64,000 nucleotides of DNA. Source: B1 sp044370475. GTDB lineage: Bacteria; Bacteroidota; Bacteroidia; UKL13-3. Each line of letters opens with the position of its first letter. The first letter of the stretch is position 1. The position numbers and the translations under genes are program-made. This document shows, in pieces, positions 41,608 through 50,933 of the stretch. The notes below the pieces were generated by a model, which was given only the letters and a program-made list of their open reading frames with translations, was not told the DNA's origin and ran no database searches. The DNA lies in contig JBILVK010000002.1 of the NCBI GenBank assembly GCA_044370475.1, forward strand, positions 14,820 through 78,819, in the 5' to 3' direction.

Positions 41608-43986
41608 ATGTTTTCTAGGTATGCATTTTTCTTGTTTTTTTTCATTTTAGCTCAAAATACTTGGGTTAAAGGGCAATCCTTTACCCTCAGCGGGTATGTA
41701 AAAGATAGTACTACTGGCGAAACGCTTATTGGTGCTAGCATCAGAAATCTGGAAGGAACCTTGGGTACCGTAACCAATTCATATGGCTTCTTCTCTTTAA
41801 GTGTTCCAAATGAAGGCACTCAGCTTGTTTGCTCTTATATAGGCTATCAGCCAAAGAAATTAACCGCAAAGAAAAATAAAAACAAGGGTATACAAATTGA
41901 ACTTGCTCCTCAATCTAAAATTGCCAAGGAGGTAGTTATTAGCGGTGATAGAGTAGACAAGAATGTACGAAGCACCGAAATGAGTAGGATTGAAATTAGT
42001 GGTGAAAAATTAAAAGCTTTACCTGTGGTTTTTGGTGAACCCGATGTGTTAAAAGCAATTACTTTGCTTCCCGGAATTAAAAGTGGGGGCGAGGCCAGTA
42101 CAGGTTTTTATGTAAGAGGGGGTGGCCCAGATCAAAACTTGATTTTAATGGATGAGGCTGTGGTATATAATCCTTCTCATTTGTTTGGATTTCTTTCTGT
42201 GTTTAATGCAGATGCAGTAAAAGGAATAGATATTATAAAAGGTGGAATGCCTGCAAACTACGGTGGTAGGCTGTCTTCTATCTTAAATGTGTATATGCGT
42301 GATGGTAATAATCAGCAATATAAATATAGTGGTGGTGTGGGACTTATTTCAAGTCGCTTATCTGCCGAAGGTCCCATAGAAAAAGGTAAAAGCAGTTTTT
42401 TAGTTTCGGCCCGAAGAACCTATATCGACTTCCTGGTGAGGCCATTTTTACCTTCAGATATCAAGGGGAATAGTTATTATTTTTATGATATGAACCTCAA
42501 AATGAGTTTCATTTTAGGTGAAAAGGATAGAATTTATATTTCAGGATACTTTGGTAGAGATATTCTTGATTATAAGAGCCAATTTAACAATTCAGTAAAC
42601 TTCAATTTTGGTTGGGGTAATTCAACTGCTACTGCTAGGTGGAACCATGTTTTTAACCCCAAATTGTTTAGCAATACCAGCATTATTTTTAACAGATATG
42701 AATTGTTTAACGACTTTAACTTTGGTGCTGGTGGCTTCAAAGTAAGAAGTAACCTAAGGGATTGGAATTTTAAAAGCGATTTTACATGGTACCCGCACGA
42801 AAAGCATCAAGTAAAATTTGGAATAAATTACACTTACCACACTTTTCAACCGGGAATTTTAAGTGGCAATATTGGTAGTACAAAAATTGACCAAGAAATA
42901 AATAAACAGTTTGCACATGAATATGCTGCTTATGCTTTGGATGAATGGAATATTAATCACCGTTGGACAATCAATTATGGCCTAAGGGCGGTTGCTTTTC
43001 AATTGGTTGGACCTTACTCTCAGGCTGAGTTCGACAATGTGAACCAACTCCCAACTGATAATGTAACCATATATAAGCCGGGCGAAACAATTGCCTTCTA
43101 TCCAAGGTTAGAGCCAAGGGTAAATGTTACCTATCTTATCAATGAAAGCTCTAGTGTAAAAGGCTCCTATACGCAAACCTATCAATTCCTGCATTTAGCA
43201 ACAACCTCTGGAGCCCAATTCCCAATTGATTTATGGGTTCCAAGTTCAAATTTGGTTAAGCCTCAAATGGCAAGGCAATACGCTTTGGGTTACTTTAAGA
43301 ACTTTAAGCAAAATACCTATGAATCTTCTGCCGAGATTTATTATAAGCCCATGAAAAACCAAATTGAGTTTAAACCTGGAGCCACCCTGTTTTTTAATCA
43401 AAACCTAGAGCAAGAAATGGTTTTTGGCGAGGGTAAAAGCTACGGTTTAGAACTGTTTTTAAGAAAGAAAACGGGCAAATTAAATGGTTGGATTGGATAT
43501 ACCTGGAGCAGAACAACAAGGCAATTCGATGAATTAAATAATGGTAAACCTTATTTCTATAGATACGATAGAACCCATGATATTTCTGTTTTACTAAGTT
43601 ACGAAATCAATAAGAAATGGTCGGCAAACTTTGTCTTTGTTTACGGAACAGGCAATGCGACAACCTTGCCAGATTCTAGATATGCATATAGATACGGTAT
43701 TGACCCTTTAACTGGCGAGCCAAAATTTGTTTTTATTGATAGGTATGGGGCTGTTAATTCATTTAGGCTACCATCTTATCATAGGGCAGATATTTCATTT
43801 ACCTACATTGCTTTGCAATCAAAAAAATTTGAGAGCAGTTGGAACTTTAGTATTTACAATATCTATAACAGAGCAAATCCCTATTTCATATACTTTTTCC
43901 CAGATATAGAATCACAAACTGTTAAAGCTTATATGGTGTATCTTTTCCCAATTTTACCTTCTGTGCAATGGAATTTTAAGTTCTAA
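41608..43986 (+). CDS. TonB-dependent outer-membrane receptor with carboxypeptidase-like domain
   Basis: I start at ATG 41608, which gives the signal peptide MFSRYAFFLFFFILAQNTWV; an in-frame TTG at 41581 is less likely. Residues 30-110 are a carboxypeptidase D regulatory-like domain (FTLSGYVKDSTTGETLIGAS...GYQPKKLT). The plug domain follows (AITLLPGIKSGGEASTGFYV, GGGPDQNLILMDEAVVYN), and then a barrel of about 550 residues ending in a hydrophobic strand with a terminal Phe (VQWNFKF). It takes up a ligand using TonB energy. The next gene encodes its DUF4249 partner, so the pair probably handles one substrate, which is unknown. Confidence 0.9.
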   Translation: MFSRYAFFLFFFILAQNTWVKGQSFTLSGYVKDSTTGETLIGASIRNLEGTLGTVTNSYGFFSLSVPNEGTQLVCSYIGYQPKKLTAKKNKNKGIQIELAPQSKIAKEVVISGDRVDKNVRSTEMSRIEISGEKLKALPVVFGEPDVLKAITLLPGIKSGGEASTGFYVRGGGPDQNLILMDEAVVYNPSHLFGFLSVFNADAVKGIDIIKGGMPANYGGRLSSILNVYMRDGNNQQYKYSGGVGLISSRLSAEGPIEKGKSSFLVSARRTYIDFLVRPFLPSDIKGNSYYFYDMNLKMSFILGEKDRIYISGYFGRDILDYKSQFNNSVNFNFGWGNSTATARWNHVFNPKLFSNTSIIFNRYELFNDFNFGAGGFKVRSNLRDWNFKSDFTWYPHEKHQVKFGINYTYHTFQPGILSGNIGSTKIDQEINKQFAHEYAAYALDEWNINHRWTINYGLRAVAFQLVGPYSQAEFDNVNQLPTDNVTIYKPGETIAFYPRLEPRVNVTYLINESSSVKGSYTQTYQFLHLATTSGAQFPIDLWVPSSNLVKPQMARQYALGYFKNFKQNTYESSAEIYYKPMKNQIEFKPGATLFFNQNLEQEMVFGEGKSYGLELFLRKKTGKLNGWIGYTWSRTTRQFDELNNGKPYFYRYDRTHDISVLLSYEINKKWSANFVFVYGTGNATTLPDSRYAYRYGIDPLTGEPKFVFIDRYGAVNSFRLPSYHRADISFTYIALQSKKFESSWNFSIYNIYNRANPYFIYFFPDIESQTVKAYMVYLFPILPSVQWNFKF

Positions 43987-43991
43987 TAGAA

Positions 43992-44876
43992 ATGAATACT
44001 CTCATGAAATTACCTTATTTTTTGTCAAAACAATTTTCCAAAATACCCTTGTTGTTAATTGCTGCTACACTATTAATTAGTGCTTGCGAAAAGGAGATAA
44101 AAATTGACCTGCCTCCTTCAAAACCAGAATTGGTTGTAGAGGCTTCCATTAATCAATTATCGCCAACGCTTAATTATGTGGTGCTCTCTAATACCCTCGA
44201 TTATTTCAATCCAAGCCTCGATTTATCTGCAGTAAGTGGAGCTAAAGTTTACATTACAGAAGGAAATATCATTGGCAATGATACTGTTTTTGAAACAGCA
44301 AATCGACTGCAGTTTTATGATGTTGCAAGCGAGATTTTTCCAGGAATTTATGTAAATCCAAGCTTTGTTGGTCAGGTAGAAAAACCTTATTACCTAGAGA
44401 TAGAATTAAATGATGGCAAAAAGATAACAGGCAAAACATTTATACCTAAACCCGTTCCAATAGATAGCATGCATTATTGGTTCGAACCAAACGAAAAAGA
44501 CACCAATGCATTCTTTTATTTTAATTGGTTTGATGGCCCAGAACAAAACAACTATAGGGTGGTGCTCAAGGAGGGAATTTTGCCCGTGTTAACTGGCTGG
44601 GGCTATGCCGATAGATTCTATACTTTTGATGATTCGCAAATAAACAATCAAACTAGGCCTTTTCTAATGCTTAATCCTTTTAAATATGGCGATACCGTTC
44701 ATGTGTATTTATCACAAATAGGAAGAAAGGAATACCTCTTTTGGGATTCATTTAGAAATGCTGCAAATAATGGCGGACCCTTTGCTACGCCTACCTCTGT
44801 TTCTTCAAATGTGGAGGGCGCTATAGGTTCCTTTACGGGTTATGGTATTACGCAAACACAGTTTATTTTAAGGTAA
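43992..44876 (+). CDS. DUF4249 lipoprotein, partner of the TonB receptor
   Basis: The lipobox LLISACEKE gives a lipidated Cys near residue 32. The domain begins IDLPPSKPELVVEASINQ, the DUF4249 opening, and shows GAKVYITEG and GKTFIPKPVPIDSM. DUF4249 proteins are regularly encoded after TonB receptors with a carboxypeptidase-like domain and may act like a surface lipoprotein cap. It starts five bases after the receptor gene. A perfect motif copy (core 44479-44488) is read as YWFEPNEK. It ends one base before the stop of the convergent gene. Confidence 0.86.
   Translation: MNTLMKLPYFLSKQFSKIPLLLIAATLLISACEKEIKIDLPPSKPELVVEASINQLSPTLNYVVLSNTLDYFNPSLDLSAVSGAKVYITEGNIIGNDTVFETANRLQFYDVASEIFPGIYVNPSFVGQVEKPYYLEIELNDGKKITGKTFIPKPVPIDSMHYWFEPNEKDTNAFFYFNWFDGPEQNNYRVVLKEGILPVLTGWGYADRFYTFDDSQINNQTRPFLMLNPFKYGDTVHVYLSQIGRKEYLFWDSFRNAANNGGPFATPTSVSSNVEGAIGSFTGYGITQTQFILR
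44477..44492. repeat. Dispersed motif copy, palindromic core (in DUF4249 gene)
   Basis: TTGGTTCGAACCAAAC, read in sense as WFEPN, the same peptide as in the unrelated amidase. Confidence 0.85.
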
Positions 44877-46223
44877 TTATCTTTTAGTAAATCGATAGAT
44901 AATAACTTGATTCTTTTTGATGTCATAGTTGCGAATGATGGCAAGCTCATTGCCCATTGCATCCACATCAATATCTAATGCATCTACATTTTGCATTTCA
45001 CAATAGGGCTTCAATATGGCAGCCATTTGTAGTTTACTAATTCTACTATATAAATTATCGTTGTCTACGCAATAGCCATCCAAGTTTAATTGCTCAAAAT
45101 TACCCATTTGGATGGCATTAAAGGTGTTTTCTCCCTGCCCGTTAAATATCACCATTTGGTTGATAGATTCCTCTTGTATATTGGTTCTACCTTTATTTAA
45201 ACTCACAATTACTTGGTCGCCTTTATTTGAAATAACAGGAGGGGCAGGCACGCTTAATCCATCGTTTTCAATTAACCTATATTTGGTATTGTTGATCAAT
45301 TCAAACTCCTTATGCCAAAACAATTTCATAACACTTGAATTTGGATCCATGCCATAGTTTGCCACCATAAATGCTAATTTCCCATTTCTGATGACATTAC
45401 AACTCACCACAAAGCTTTGGAGGGCTGGATTTAAACTAAACGATGCTTCCTTGCCAAGCATTTGGGTGTTTGGCGTCAAAAAATTGTCTAATAACAAGAG
45501 CCTAAACAAGTTAAAATCCTCGTCGTAAAAAGCAATATGGTAGGCAATTGCACTAGGATCGTGCTCTGCATTGGCTCCTTTTCTCGACAAAACATAATAC
45601 CCCATATTCTCGGCAGTAAACTTCCATTTGCCTTGAAACTTTAAACTCTCCAAAGGATTTGAACTTGGAAACGCAATATCAATTTCTTTTACTGTTTCTT
45701 CATTTTTGTCTAGTAAATTTATTTGATAAATATGCAAATCCTCCAAACCGTCATATACTTCAAAAATCATTTTTCCAGTTGCTGTAAAATGAATTTTGTT
45801 TACCAAATCGTGGTTTAACCCAATTGCCTCAATATCGAACTTTTTTGATGCAATCTCTACCCCATTAAAATTTAATACCCTTAACCAATATTTAGTACTC
45901 AATCTATCAACTAAAAAAAGATAGTTCTTGTTAGCATATATCGAAAATTGTCCGTTAGAGTTCACCTTAAAATTAGCCCTTTTGGTAAGGTCTTTACTAT
46001 AATAAAAAACATTATTCAATAAAGTCGCATTCGTTCCAACGCCTTCATCCACGTCTTTATCCTTATTAAACACAAGTGCAAAACCATGATCACCAAAATC
46101 AAAATAATGATTGCAATATCCACCCCCAGATTGCTTATCTAAAATGATTTTTGATTGCCCTTTAGATTGATTCGCTATGGAAACAAATAGGAGGAGGGAT
46201 AGGAATAATTTGAGGATTTTCAT
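44877..46223 (-). CDS. Exported protein of unknown function
   Basis: I start at ATG 46223 (MKILKLFLSLLLFVSIANQ), a clear signal peptide; the frame is open nine codons further into the biotin carboxylase gene. The remaining 425 residues contain repeated beta-rich stretches such as YLFLVDRLSTKYWLRVLNF, TATGKMIFEVYDGLEDLHIY and NGKLAFMVANYG, which read like beta-propeller blades, but no named family is recognisable. No sorting domain is visible at the C-terminus. It follows the biotin carboxylase gene closely, although a functional link is not evident. Confidence 0.6.
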   Translation of the reverse strand: MKILKLFLSLLLFVSIANQSKGQSKIILDKQSGGGYCNHYFDFGDHGFALVFNKDKDVDEGVGTNATLLNNVFYYSKDLTKRANFKVNSNGQFSIYANKNYLFLVDRLSTKYWLRVLNFNGVEIASKKFDIEAIGLNHDLVNKIHFTATGKMIFEVYDGLEDLHIYQINLLDKNEETVKEIDIAFPSSNPLESLKFQGKWKFTAENMGYYVLSRKGANAEHDPSAIAYHIAFYDEDFNLFRLLLLDNFLTPNTQMLGKEASFSLNPALQSFVVSCNVIRNGKLAFMVANYGMDPNSSVMKLFWHKEFELINNTKYRLIENDGLSVPAPPVISNKGDQVIVSLNKGRTNIQEESINQMVIFNGQGENTFNAIQMGNFEQLNLDGYCVDNDNLYSRISKLQMAAILKPYCEMQNVDALDIDVDAMGNELAIIRNYDIKKNQVIIYRFTKR

Positions 46224-46225
46224 AC

Positions 46226-47707
46226 TTAACTTTTTCTTTTTAACTGCCAATTGCTCGATGGATTTTCTTTCACTTGAACCTCTTTACCTTCGTATTGAAA
46301 GAACAAATCCCCAGCACTAAAAGCTGCTGCTTTAATCTGCGCTTCACTGCTTTTCTTATTCAACATTTCTGGCAAAAAATACTTCTGAATAAAATGAGTA
46401 TCAAAATCACCTTTCAAATAAGCTTCATTTTCCATGACAAATGCACCAAAACTCAATGTTGTTTCTATTCCACTAATTTTATAATCTGCAATAGCTCTTT
46501 TCATCCTATTAATTGCCTCTTCCCTGTTAGCACCAAAGGTGATTAATTTAGCTATCATAGGGTCGTATTGAATTGGAATTTCCATACCTTCTTCAAAGCT
46601 ATCATCTACTCTTACCCCATAACCTTGCGGCGTTCTGTAAGTAGTTAATTTACCAATATCGGGTAAAAAGTTATTCTGTGGGTCTTCCGCGCAAACCCTA
46701 AGCTCTATGGCATGTCCGTGAATTTTCAAGTCCTCTTGGGTGTACCCCAATTGCTCGCCACGCGCCACCCTAATTTGCTCCTTTACCAAATCAAGTCCAA
46801 CAATTTGTTCTGTAACAGGGTGCTCAACTTGCAAGCGTGTGTTCATCTCCAAAAAGTAAAAATTTAATTCATGGTCAACCAAGAACTCAACCGTACCTGC
46901 ACCAAAATAATTTGAAGCCTTAGCTACGTTAACCGCAGCCTCACCCATTTTCTTCCTAACCTCTGGAGTTAAGCAGCTAGAAGGCGCCTCTTCAACCAAT
47001 TTTTGATGTCTTCTTTGAATGCTGCATTCACGCTCAAACAAATACACCACGTTGCCATGTTGGTCTCCCAATATTTGAATTTCAATATGTTTGGGCGAAC
47101 CAACAAATTTTTCAATAAAAACGGCATTATCTCCAAAGGAGGCCAATGCTTCCGATTGAGCCAATCTGATAGCTTCTTCAAATTCGTCCTCAGAGTTTAC
47201 TACACGCATTCCTTTGCCACCGCCACCTGCAGAGGCTTTTACCAAAACAGGATATCCTATAGTTGTGGCAATTTTTTTAGCTTCTACCACATCTCTTAGT
47301 TCTTCTTGAGTGCCTGGTACCAAGGGTACATCAAACTTACTAACTGCTTGCTTAGCGCCAATTTTACTTCCCATTACCTCCATACTCTCTGCAGATGGGC
47401 CAATAAAAATGATTCCAGCATCTTTAACTTTACGCGCAAAATGAGCATTCTCGCTCAAAAAACCATATCCAGGATGTATGGCATCTGCACCAACAGATAA
47501 AGCCACTTCAATGATTTTATCTCCTAATAAATAGCTCTGGTTACTGGGTGGCGGACCAATACAAACGGCCTCATCTGCATACCTTACATGCAGGGCTTTT
47601 CTATCTGCCTCGCTATACACTGCAACAGTTTTTATGCCCATTTCTTTGGCTGTGCGCATTACCCTTAATGCAATCTCGCCTCTATTTGCTATGAGTATCT
47701 TTTTCAT
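46226..47707 (-). CDS. accC: Biotin carboxylase subunit of an acyl-CoA carboxylase
   Basis: ATP-grasp enzyme that carboxylates biotin. KILIANRGEIALRVMRTAKE at the start, the glycine loop KASAGGGGKGMR, FGDNAVFIEKFV, ERECSIQRRHQK and FLEMNTRLQVEHPVTE are all present. I start at ATG 47707 because a -7 element lies at 47728-47735 and the alternative ATG at 47722 would fall on the expected start of transcription. At 493 residues it is longer than AccC (about 450), with a 40-residue tail seen in Bacteroidota acyl-CoA carboxylases. No biotin carrier gene is adjacent, so acetyl- versus propionyl-CoA specificity is open. Confidence 0.92.
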   Translation of the reverse strand: MKKILIANRGEIALRVMRTAKEMGIKTVAVYSEADRKALHVRYADEAVCIGPPPSNQSYLLGDKIIEVALSVGADAIHPGYGFLSENAHFARKVKDAGIIFIGPSAESMEVMGSKIGAKQAVSKFDVPLVPGTQEELRDVVEAKKIATTIGYPVLVKASAGGGGKGMRVVNSEDEFEEAIRLAQSEALASFGDNAVFIEKFVGSPKHIEIQILGDQHGNVVYLFERECSIQRRHQKLVEEAPSSCLTPEVRKKMGEAAVNVAKASNYFGAGTVEFLVDHELNFYFLEMNTRLQVEHPVTEQIVGLDLVKEQIRVARGEQLGYTQEDLKIHGHAIELRVCAEDPQNNFLPDIGKLTTYRTPQGYGVRVDDSFEEGMEIPIQYDPMIAKLITFGANREEAINRMKRAIADYKISGIETTLSFGAFVMENEAYLKGDFDTHFIQKYFLPEMLNKKSSEAQIKAAAFSAGDLFFQYEGKEVQVKENPSSNWQLKRKS

Positions 47708-47727
47708 TTTATATTGGTTCAAACAGA

Positions 47728-47735
47728 CAAAAATA
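47728..47735 (-). promoter_or_regulatory. -7 promoter element of the biotin carboxylase gene
   Basis: Leftward TATTTTTG matches TANNTTTG. A degraded motif copy (47715-47724 region) lies between it and the ATG at 47707. No clean -33 element. Confidence 0.45.
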
Positions 47736-47847
47736 ACAGAATTTAAGAATACACACTTATTTTACTTGTTAACTGCTATTTGTCATAGATAACCATCACA
47801 AATTAAGCAGGAAAGAAAATTTTCAAATTATTAATTTTATCATAATG

Positions 47848-47877
47848 TTGGAATTTGCTCTTTGTAGGCTAAGTTTG
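47848..47877 (+). promoter_or_regulatory. Promoter of the desaturase gene
   Basis: TTG (47848-47850), 19 bases, TAAGTTTG (47870-47877). Expected start near 47884, giving a leader of about 44 bases. Confidence 0.68.
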
Positions 47878-47927
47878 TAACAATTGAACGACTTGTTTCT
47901 CCCCAGTTAGCTTAATAATTAATTTAA

Positions 47928-49028
47928 ATGAAACTCATTAAATTCCAAAGCGAAGAAAAAAGTCAGAAAGAATTTACCAAGGAACTTCGCCAAAACGTAA
48001 ATGCTTATTTCAAAGAAAACAACCTTTCTACCAAAGGCAATTTTCTCATGTATGTAAAAACTGTTACTGTTTATACATTGTATGTTGTGCCTTTTATTGT
48101 TATTCTCAATTACAATTTACCATTTCTAAGCTCATTTTTATTGTTTATGGTTATTGGAATGGGCACAGCTGGCGTGGGAATGAGCGTAATGCACGATTCT
48201 TTACACAACTCCTATTCTAAGAACAAATGGGTAAATAAAATAATGGGGTTAAGCATGTATATTATTGGCAGCAATGTGTTTAATTGGAAGCTTCAACACA
48301 ATATTTTTCATCATGCTTACACTAATATTGGTGGACTTGATGAGGATATAAAACCGCGTTGGATCATGCGATTCTCAGAACAATCTCCTCTTAAACCTGT
48401 TCACAAATATCAGTATTTATACTCCTTGCCCTTGTACTCTATGATGACCATCTCCATGTTACTTGGCGACTTACCTAGGCTTATTGGCTATAACAAAGCA
48501 GGGTTAATTGAGCAACATCTAAGCAATGCAAGAAAAGAATTCTCCATTTTGATTGGCATAAAACTGGCCTATTTATTTGTAGTTATTGGTTTGCCAATTA
48601 TATATACAGACCTTGCTTGGTGGCAGGTTTTATTGTCTTTTTTGGCTATGCACATGGTGGCTGGATTCATATTCGCCCTGGTGTTTCAATTGGCACATAT
48701 TGTAGAGGGTGTTGCTCAGCCAGTAGCAAATGAAAATCATGTTACAGAGAACGAGTGGGCTGTTCATCAACTGCTTACCACCGCCAATTTTGCCCCCAAG
48801 AACAAGCTTCTTAATTGGTATGTGGGTGGATTAAACTACCAAGTAGAGCATCATCTTTTTCCTAATATCTGCCATATGCATTACCCCGCTTTGTCTAAAA
48901 TTGTAGAAAAAACAGCCCATAAATACGGCATACCATACTTGCAAAACCCAACCTTATGGGCGGCCATAAAGTCGCACATAAACAGGTTAAAAGAGTTAGG
49001 CAATCCTCCAAAACAAGTTATTTCTTAG
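47928..49028 (+). CDS. Membrane fatty-acid desaturase
   Basis: A di-iron, membrane-bound acyl-lipid or acyl-CoA desaturase of 366 residues. The three histidine boxes are HDSLHN (about 90-95), HNIFHH (about 125-130) and QVEHH (about 305-309). The last box with Gln-x-x-His-His groups it with front-end desaturases, although the usual fused cytochrome b5 is missing, as in most bacterial members. Four or more hydrophobic helices flank the boxes. Such enzymes adjust membrane fluidity or make polyunsaturated acids. It has its own promoter. Confidence 0.9.
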   Translation: MKLIKFQSEEKSQKEFTKELRQNVNAYFKENNLSTKGNFLMYVKTVTVYTLYVVPFIVILNYNLPFLSSFLLFMVIGMGTAGVGMSVMHDSLHNSYSKNKWVNKIMGLSMYIIGSNVFNWKLQHNIFHHAYTNIGGLDEDIKPRWIMRFSEQSPLKPVHKYQYLYSLPLYSMMTISMLLGDLPRLIGYNKAGLIEQHLSNARKEFSILIGIKLAYLFVVIGLPIIYTDLAWWQVLLSFLAMHMVAGFIFALVFQLAHIVEGVAQPVANENHVTENEWAVHQLLTTANFAPKNKLLNWYVGGLNYQVEHHLFPNICHMHYPALSKIVEKTAHKYGIPYLQNPTLWAAIKSHINRLKELGNPPKQVIS

Positions 49029-49041
49029 TTGTTTAATTATT

Positions 49042-49057
49042 TTTCGGTCTGAACCAA
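49042..49057 (-). repeat. Dispersed motif copy, AG form (intergenic)
   Basis: Full-length match between the desaturase stop and ccmB, seven bases before the inverted repeat. Confidence 0.85.
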
Positions 49058-49063
49058 AAAAAA

Positions 49064-49100
49064 GCTGCAAATAGCTTGAGGTTTATTTATAATTTGCAGC
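49064..49100 (+). promoter_or_regulatory. Inverted repeat just before ccmB
   Basis: GCTGCAAAT (49064-49072) and ATTTGCAGC (49092-49100) are a perfect 9-bp inverted repeat around a 19-base loop, ending three bases before the ccmB ATG. The right arm overlaps a -7-like TATAATTTG. It could be an operator or an RNA hairpin; the sequence alone does not decide. Confidence 0.4.
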
Positions 49101-49103
49101 CCA

Positions 49104-49754
49104 ATGAGCCCTTTAGTACATCTCATCAAAAAAGAATTCATCCTTGAATGGAGGCAACGTTATGCCCTCAACGGAATTTTATTGCAAGTACTGTCGTCTG
49201 TATTTGTGGTTTATCTTGCCATTAAAACCCTAAACAATAACTCCTGGAATGGTGTGTTCTGGGTGCTTATGCTTTTTATTTCAATTAATGCCATTGCCAA
49301 GAGCTTTATTGGTGAAGGAAAAGGTAAAAATCTTTATTACCATATGTTGGTTCAGCCCCAACAATTGCTGCTTGCTAAATTTATTTACAATGCCATCTTG
49401 AATGTGTTTTTGGCAGCCTTAAGCCTTTCTACTTTTATGCTGTTACTTGGTAATCCTATAGAATCTATGGCCTTATATTTTGCCGTAACATTCTTTGGAT
49501 GCATTGGTATTGCTGGAACTTTTACCATGTTATCGGCCATCTCATCTAAAGGCGGTAACAGCAATTTATTAATGCCCGTTTTAAGCTTACCCATCATTAT
49601 TCCTTTGCTGCTCATCATTATTAAAGCCGCCAAAAGAGCAATGGATGGAACAGATGCTACTCAGATATACAAAGATCTTGGAACCTTATTTGTGTTCAAT
49701 ATCTTGGTGGTAGTGCTTGCCTATATCTTGTTTCCTTCTCTTTGGAAAGAATAG
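49104..49754 (+). CDS. ccmB: CcmB-family cytochrome c maturation membrane protein
   Basis: An integral membrane protein of 216 residues with six hydrophobic helices. The start (HLIKKEFILEWRQRYALNGILL) and SISINAIAKSF-like and FTMLSAISSKGGNSNLLMPVLSLPIIIPLL segments match the CcmB family, the permease subunit of the CcmAB transporter used in cytochrome c biogenesis. No ccmA, ccmC or ccmE lies nearby, so the partners must be elsewhere. An intergenic motif copy (core 49046-49055) and an inverted repeat lie in the short gap upstream. Confidence 0.87.
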   Translation: MSPLVHLIKKEFILEWRQRYALNGILLQVLSSVFVVYLAIKTLNNNSWNGVFWVLMLFISINAIAKSFIGEGKGKNLYYHMLVQPQQLLLAKFIYNAILNVFLAALSLSTFMLLLGNPIESMALYFAVTFFGCIGIAGTFTMLSAISSKGGNSNLLMPVLSLPIIIPLLLIIIKAAKRAMDGTDATQIYKDLGTLFVFNILVVVLAYILFPSLWKE

Positions 49755-49776
49755 AAGCGCTTACCAATTTTTAATT

Positions 49777-49784
49777 TATATTTG
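49777..49784 (+). promoter_or_regulatory. -7 promoter element of mnmA
   Basis: TATATTTG matches TANNTTTG, 45 bases before the ATG. No good -33 TTTG at 19 bases. Confidence 0.45.
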
Positions 49785-49828
49785 CCAGCTCAATCACTAG
49801 GGCTTTTTACCCTTTCATGTTTTGAATT

Positions 49829-50929
49829 ATGAGTAAAAAAGGAAGAATTTTAGTCGCCATGAGTGGCGGTATTGATAGCACCGTGGCAGCAGTAATGCTG
49901 GCAGAAGAGGGCTATGAAGTTGTAGGAGTTACCATGAAAACATGGGATTACCAAAACAGCGGGGGTGGCAAAAAAGAAACAGGTTGTTGCAGCCTAGATT
50001 CCATTAACGATGCCAGAACCATTGCTGTTCAACATGGCATTCACCATTTAATTTTAGATATTAGAGACGAATTTGGTGATTTTGTAATCGATAACTTTAT
50101 CGAAGAATACCTCGCTGGTAGAACCCCAAACCCTTGTGTACTATGCAATACGCATATCAAATGGGAAGCTTTACTTAAACGTGCTAATCAGCTCGATTGT
50201 GAATTTATTGCAACCGGACATTACGCGCAAATTAGACAAGAAAATGATCGTTATGTCATTAGTCGTGGATTAGACCATAGCAAAGATCAAAGCTACGTTC
50301 TTTGGGGATTGAGTCAAGAAAGTTTGTCGCGCACTTTATTCCCTTTAGGTGGATATCACAAAACCGAAATTAAGCAAATGGCCATTGATAGAGGTTATAC
50401 TGAGCTTGCCAAAAAAAGTGAAAGCTATGAAATCTGTTTTGTGCCCGATAATGACTACCGTGGATTTTTGAAAAGGAAGGTAGATGGTTTAGAGGAAAGG
50501 GTAGATGGGGGTAATTTTGTAAACCGTGAAGGCAAAATTCTGGGCAAACACCGTGGCTATCCTTTTTATACCATTGGTCAGCGCAAGGGATTGGAAATAG
50601 CCTTAGGAGAACCTATGTTTGTTTTAGAGATTATGCCAGACACAAATACCGTAGTTTTAGGTAGGGAAGAAGAGTTACAAAGAAATGGCATGTGGGTGCG
50701 TAATATTAATTTGCAAAAATATGCAGAAATAAAATCGCCACTCGAATCGTTAACAAAAGTAAGATACAAAGACGCTGGAACCATGGCCACCATTATGCAA
50801 GAAGACACCCGTATGAAAGTTGATTTTCATAGTATGGTAAAGGGCGTTGCTCCCGGACAAAGTGCTGTATTCTACGAAGACAATGATGTGATTGGGGGCG
50901 GTTGGATTCAATCTAGTTACGAATTATAA
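49829..50929 (+). CDS. mnmA: MnmA, tRNA 2-thiouridylase
   Basis: Thiolates uridine 34 of tRNA-Lys, Glu and Gln. The PP-loop SGGIDST (12-18) binds ATP. Catalytic cysteines are in TPNPCVLCN (about 100) and in SYEICFVP (about 200), with the family segment GHYAQI between them and GQRKGL later. The length of 366 is normal. A Cys-rich insertion (GCCSLDSINDAR) is typical of the Bacteroidota form. Sulfur would come from a cysteine desulfurase, of which one is encoded at 12389-13531. It overlaps no gene; the lipoprotein gene starts five bases after its stop. Confidence 0.95.
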   Translation: MSKKGRILVAMSGGIDSTVAAVMLAEEGYEVVGVTMKTWDYQNSGGGKKETGCCSLDSINDARTIAVQHGIHHLILDIRDEFGDFVIDNFIEEYLAGRTPNPCVLCNTHIKWEALLKRANQLDCEFIATGHYAQIRQENDRYVISRGLDHSKDQSYVLWGLSQESLSRTLFPLGGYHKTEIKQMAIDRGYTELAKKSESYEICFVPDNDYRGFLKRKVDGLEERVDGGNFVNREGKILGKHRGYPFYTIGQRKGLEIALGEPMFVLEIMPDTNTVVLGREEELQRNGMWVRNINLQKYAEIKSPLESLTKVRYKDAGTMATIMQEDTRMKVDFHSMVKGVAPGQSAVFYEDNDVIGGGWIQSSYEL

Positions 50930-50933
50930 GTAT

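Noticed and set aside
41581..41610. TATTTTTG at 41596-41603 as the promoter of the TonB receptor
   Set aside because: It lies five bases before the ATG, which would leave no leader; the box is probably coincidental in AT-rich sequence.
44877..46223. Possible functional operon link between biotin carboxylase and the exported protein
   Set aside because: Close spacing alone, with no shared pathway evident.
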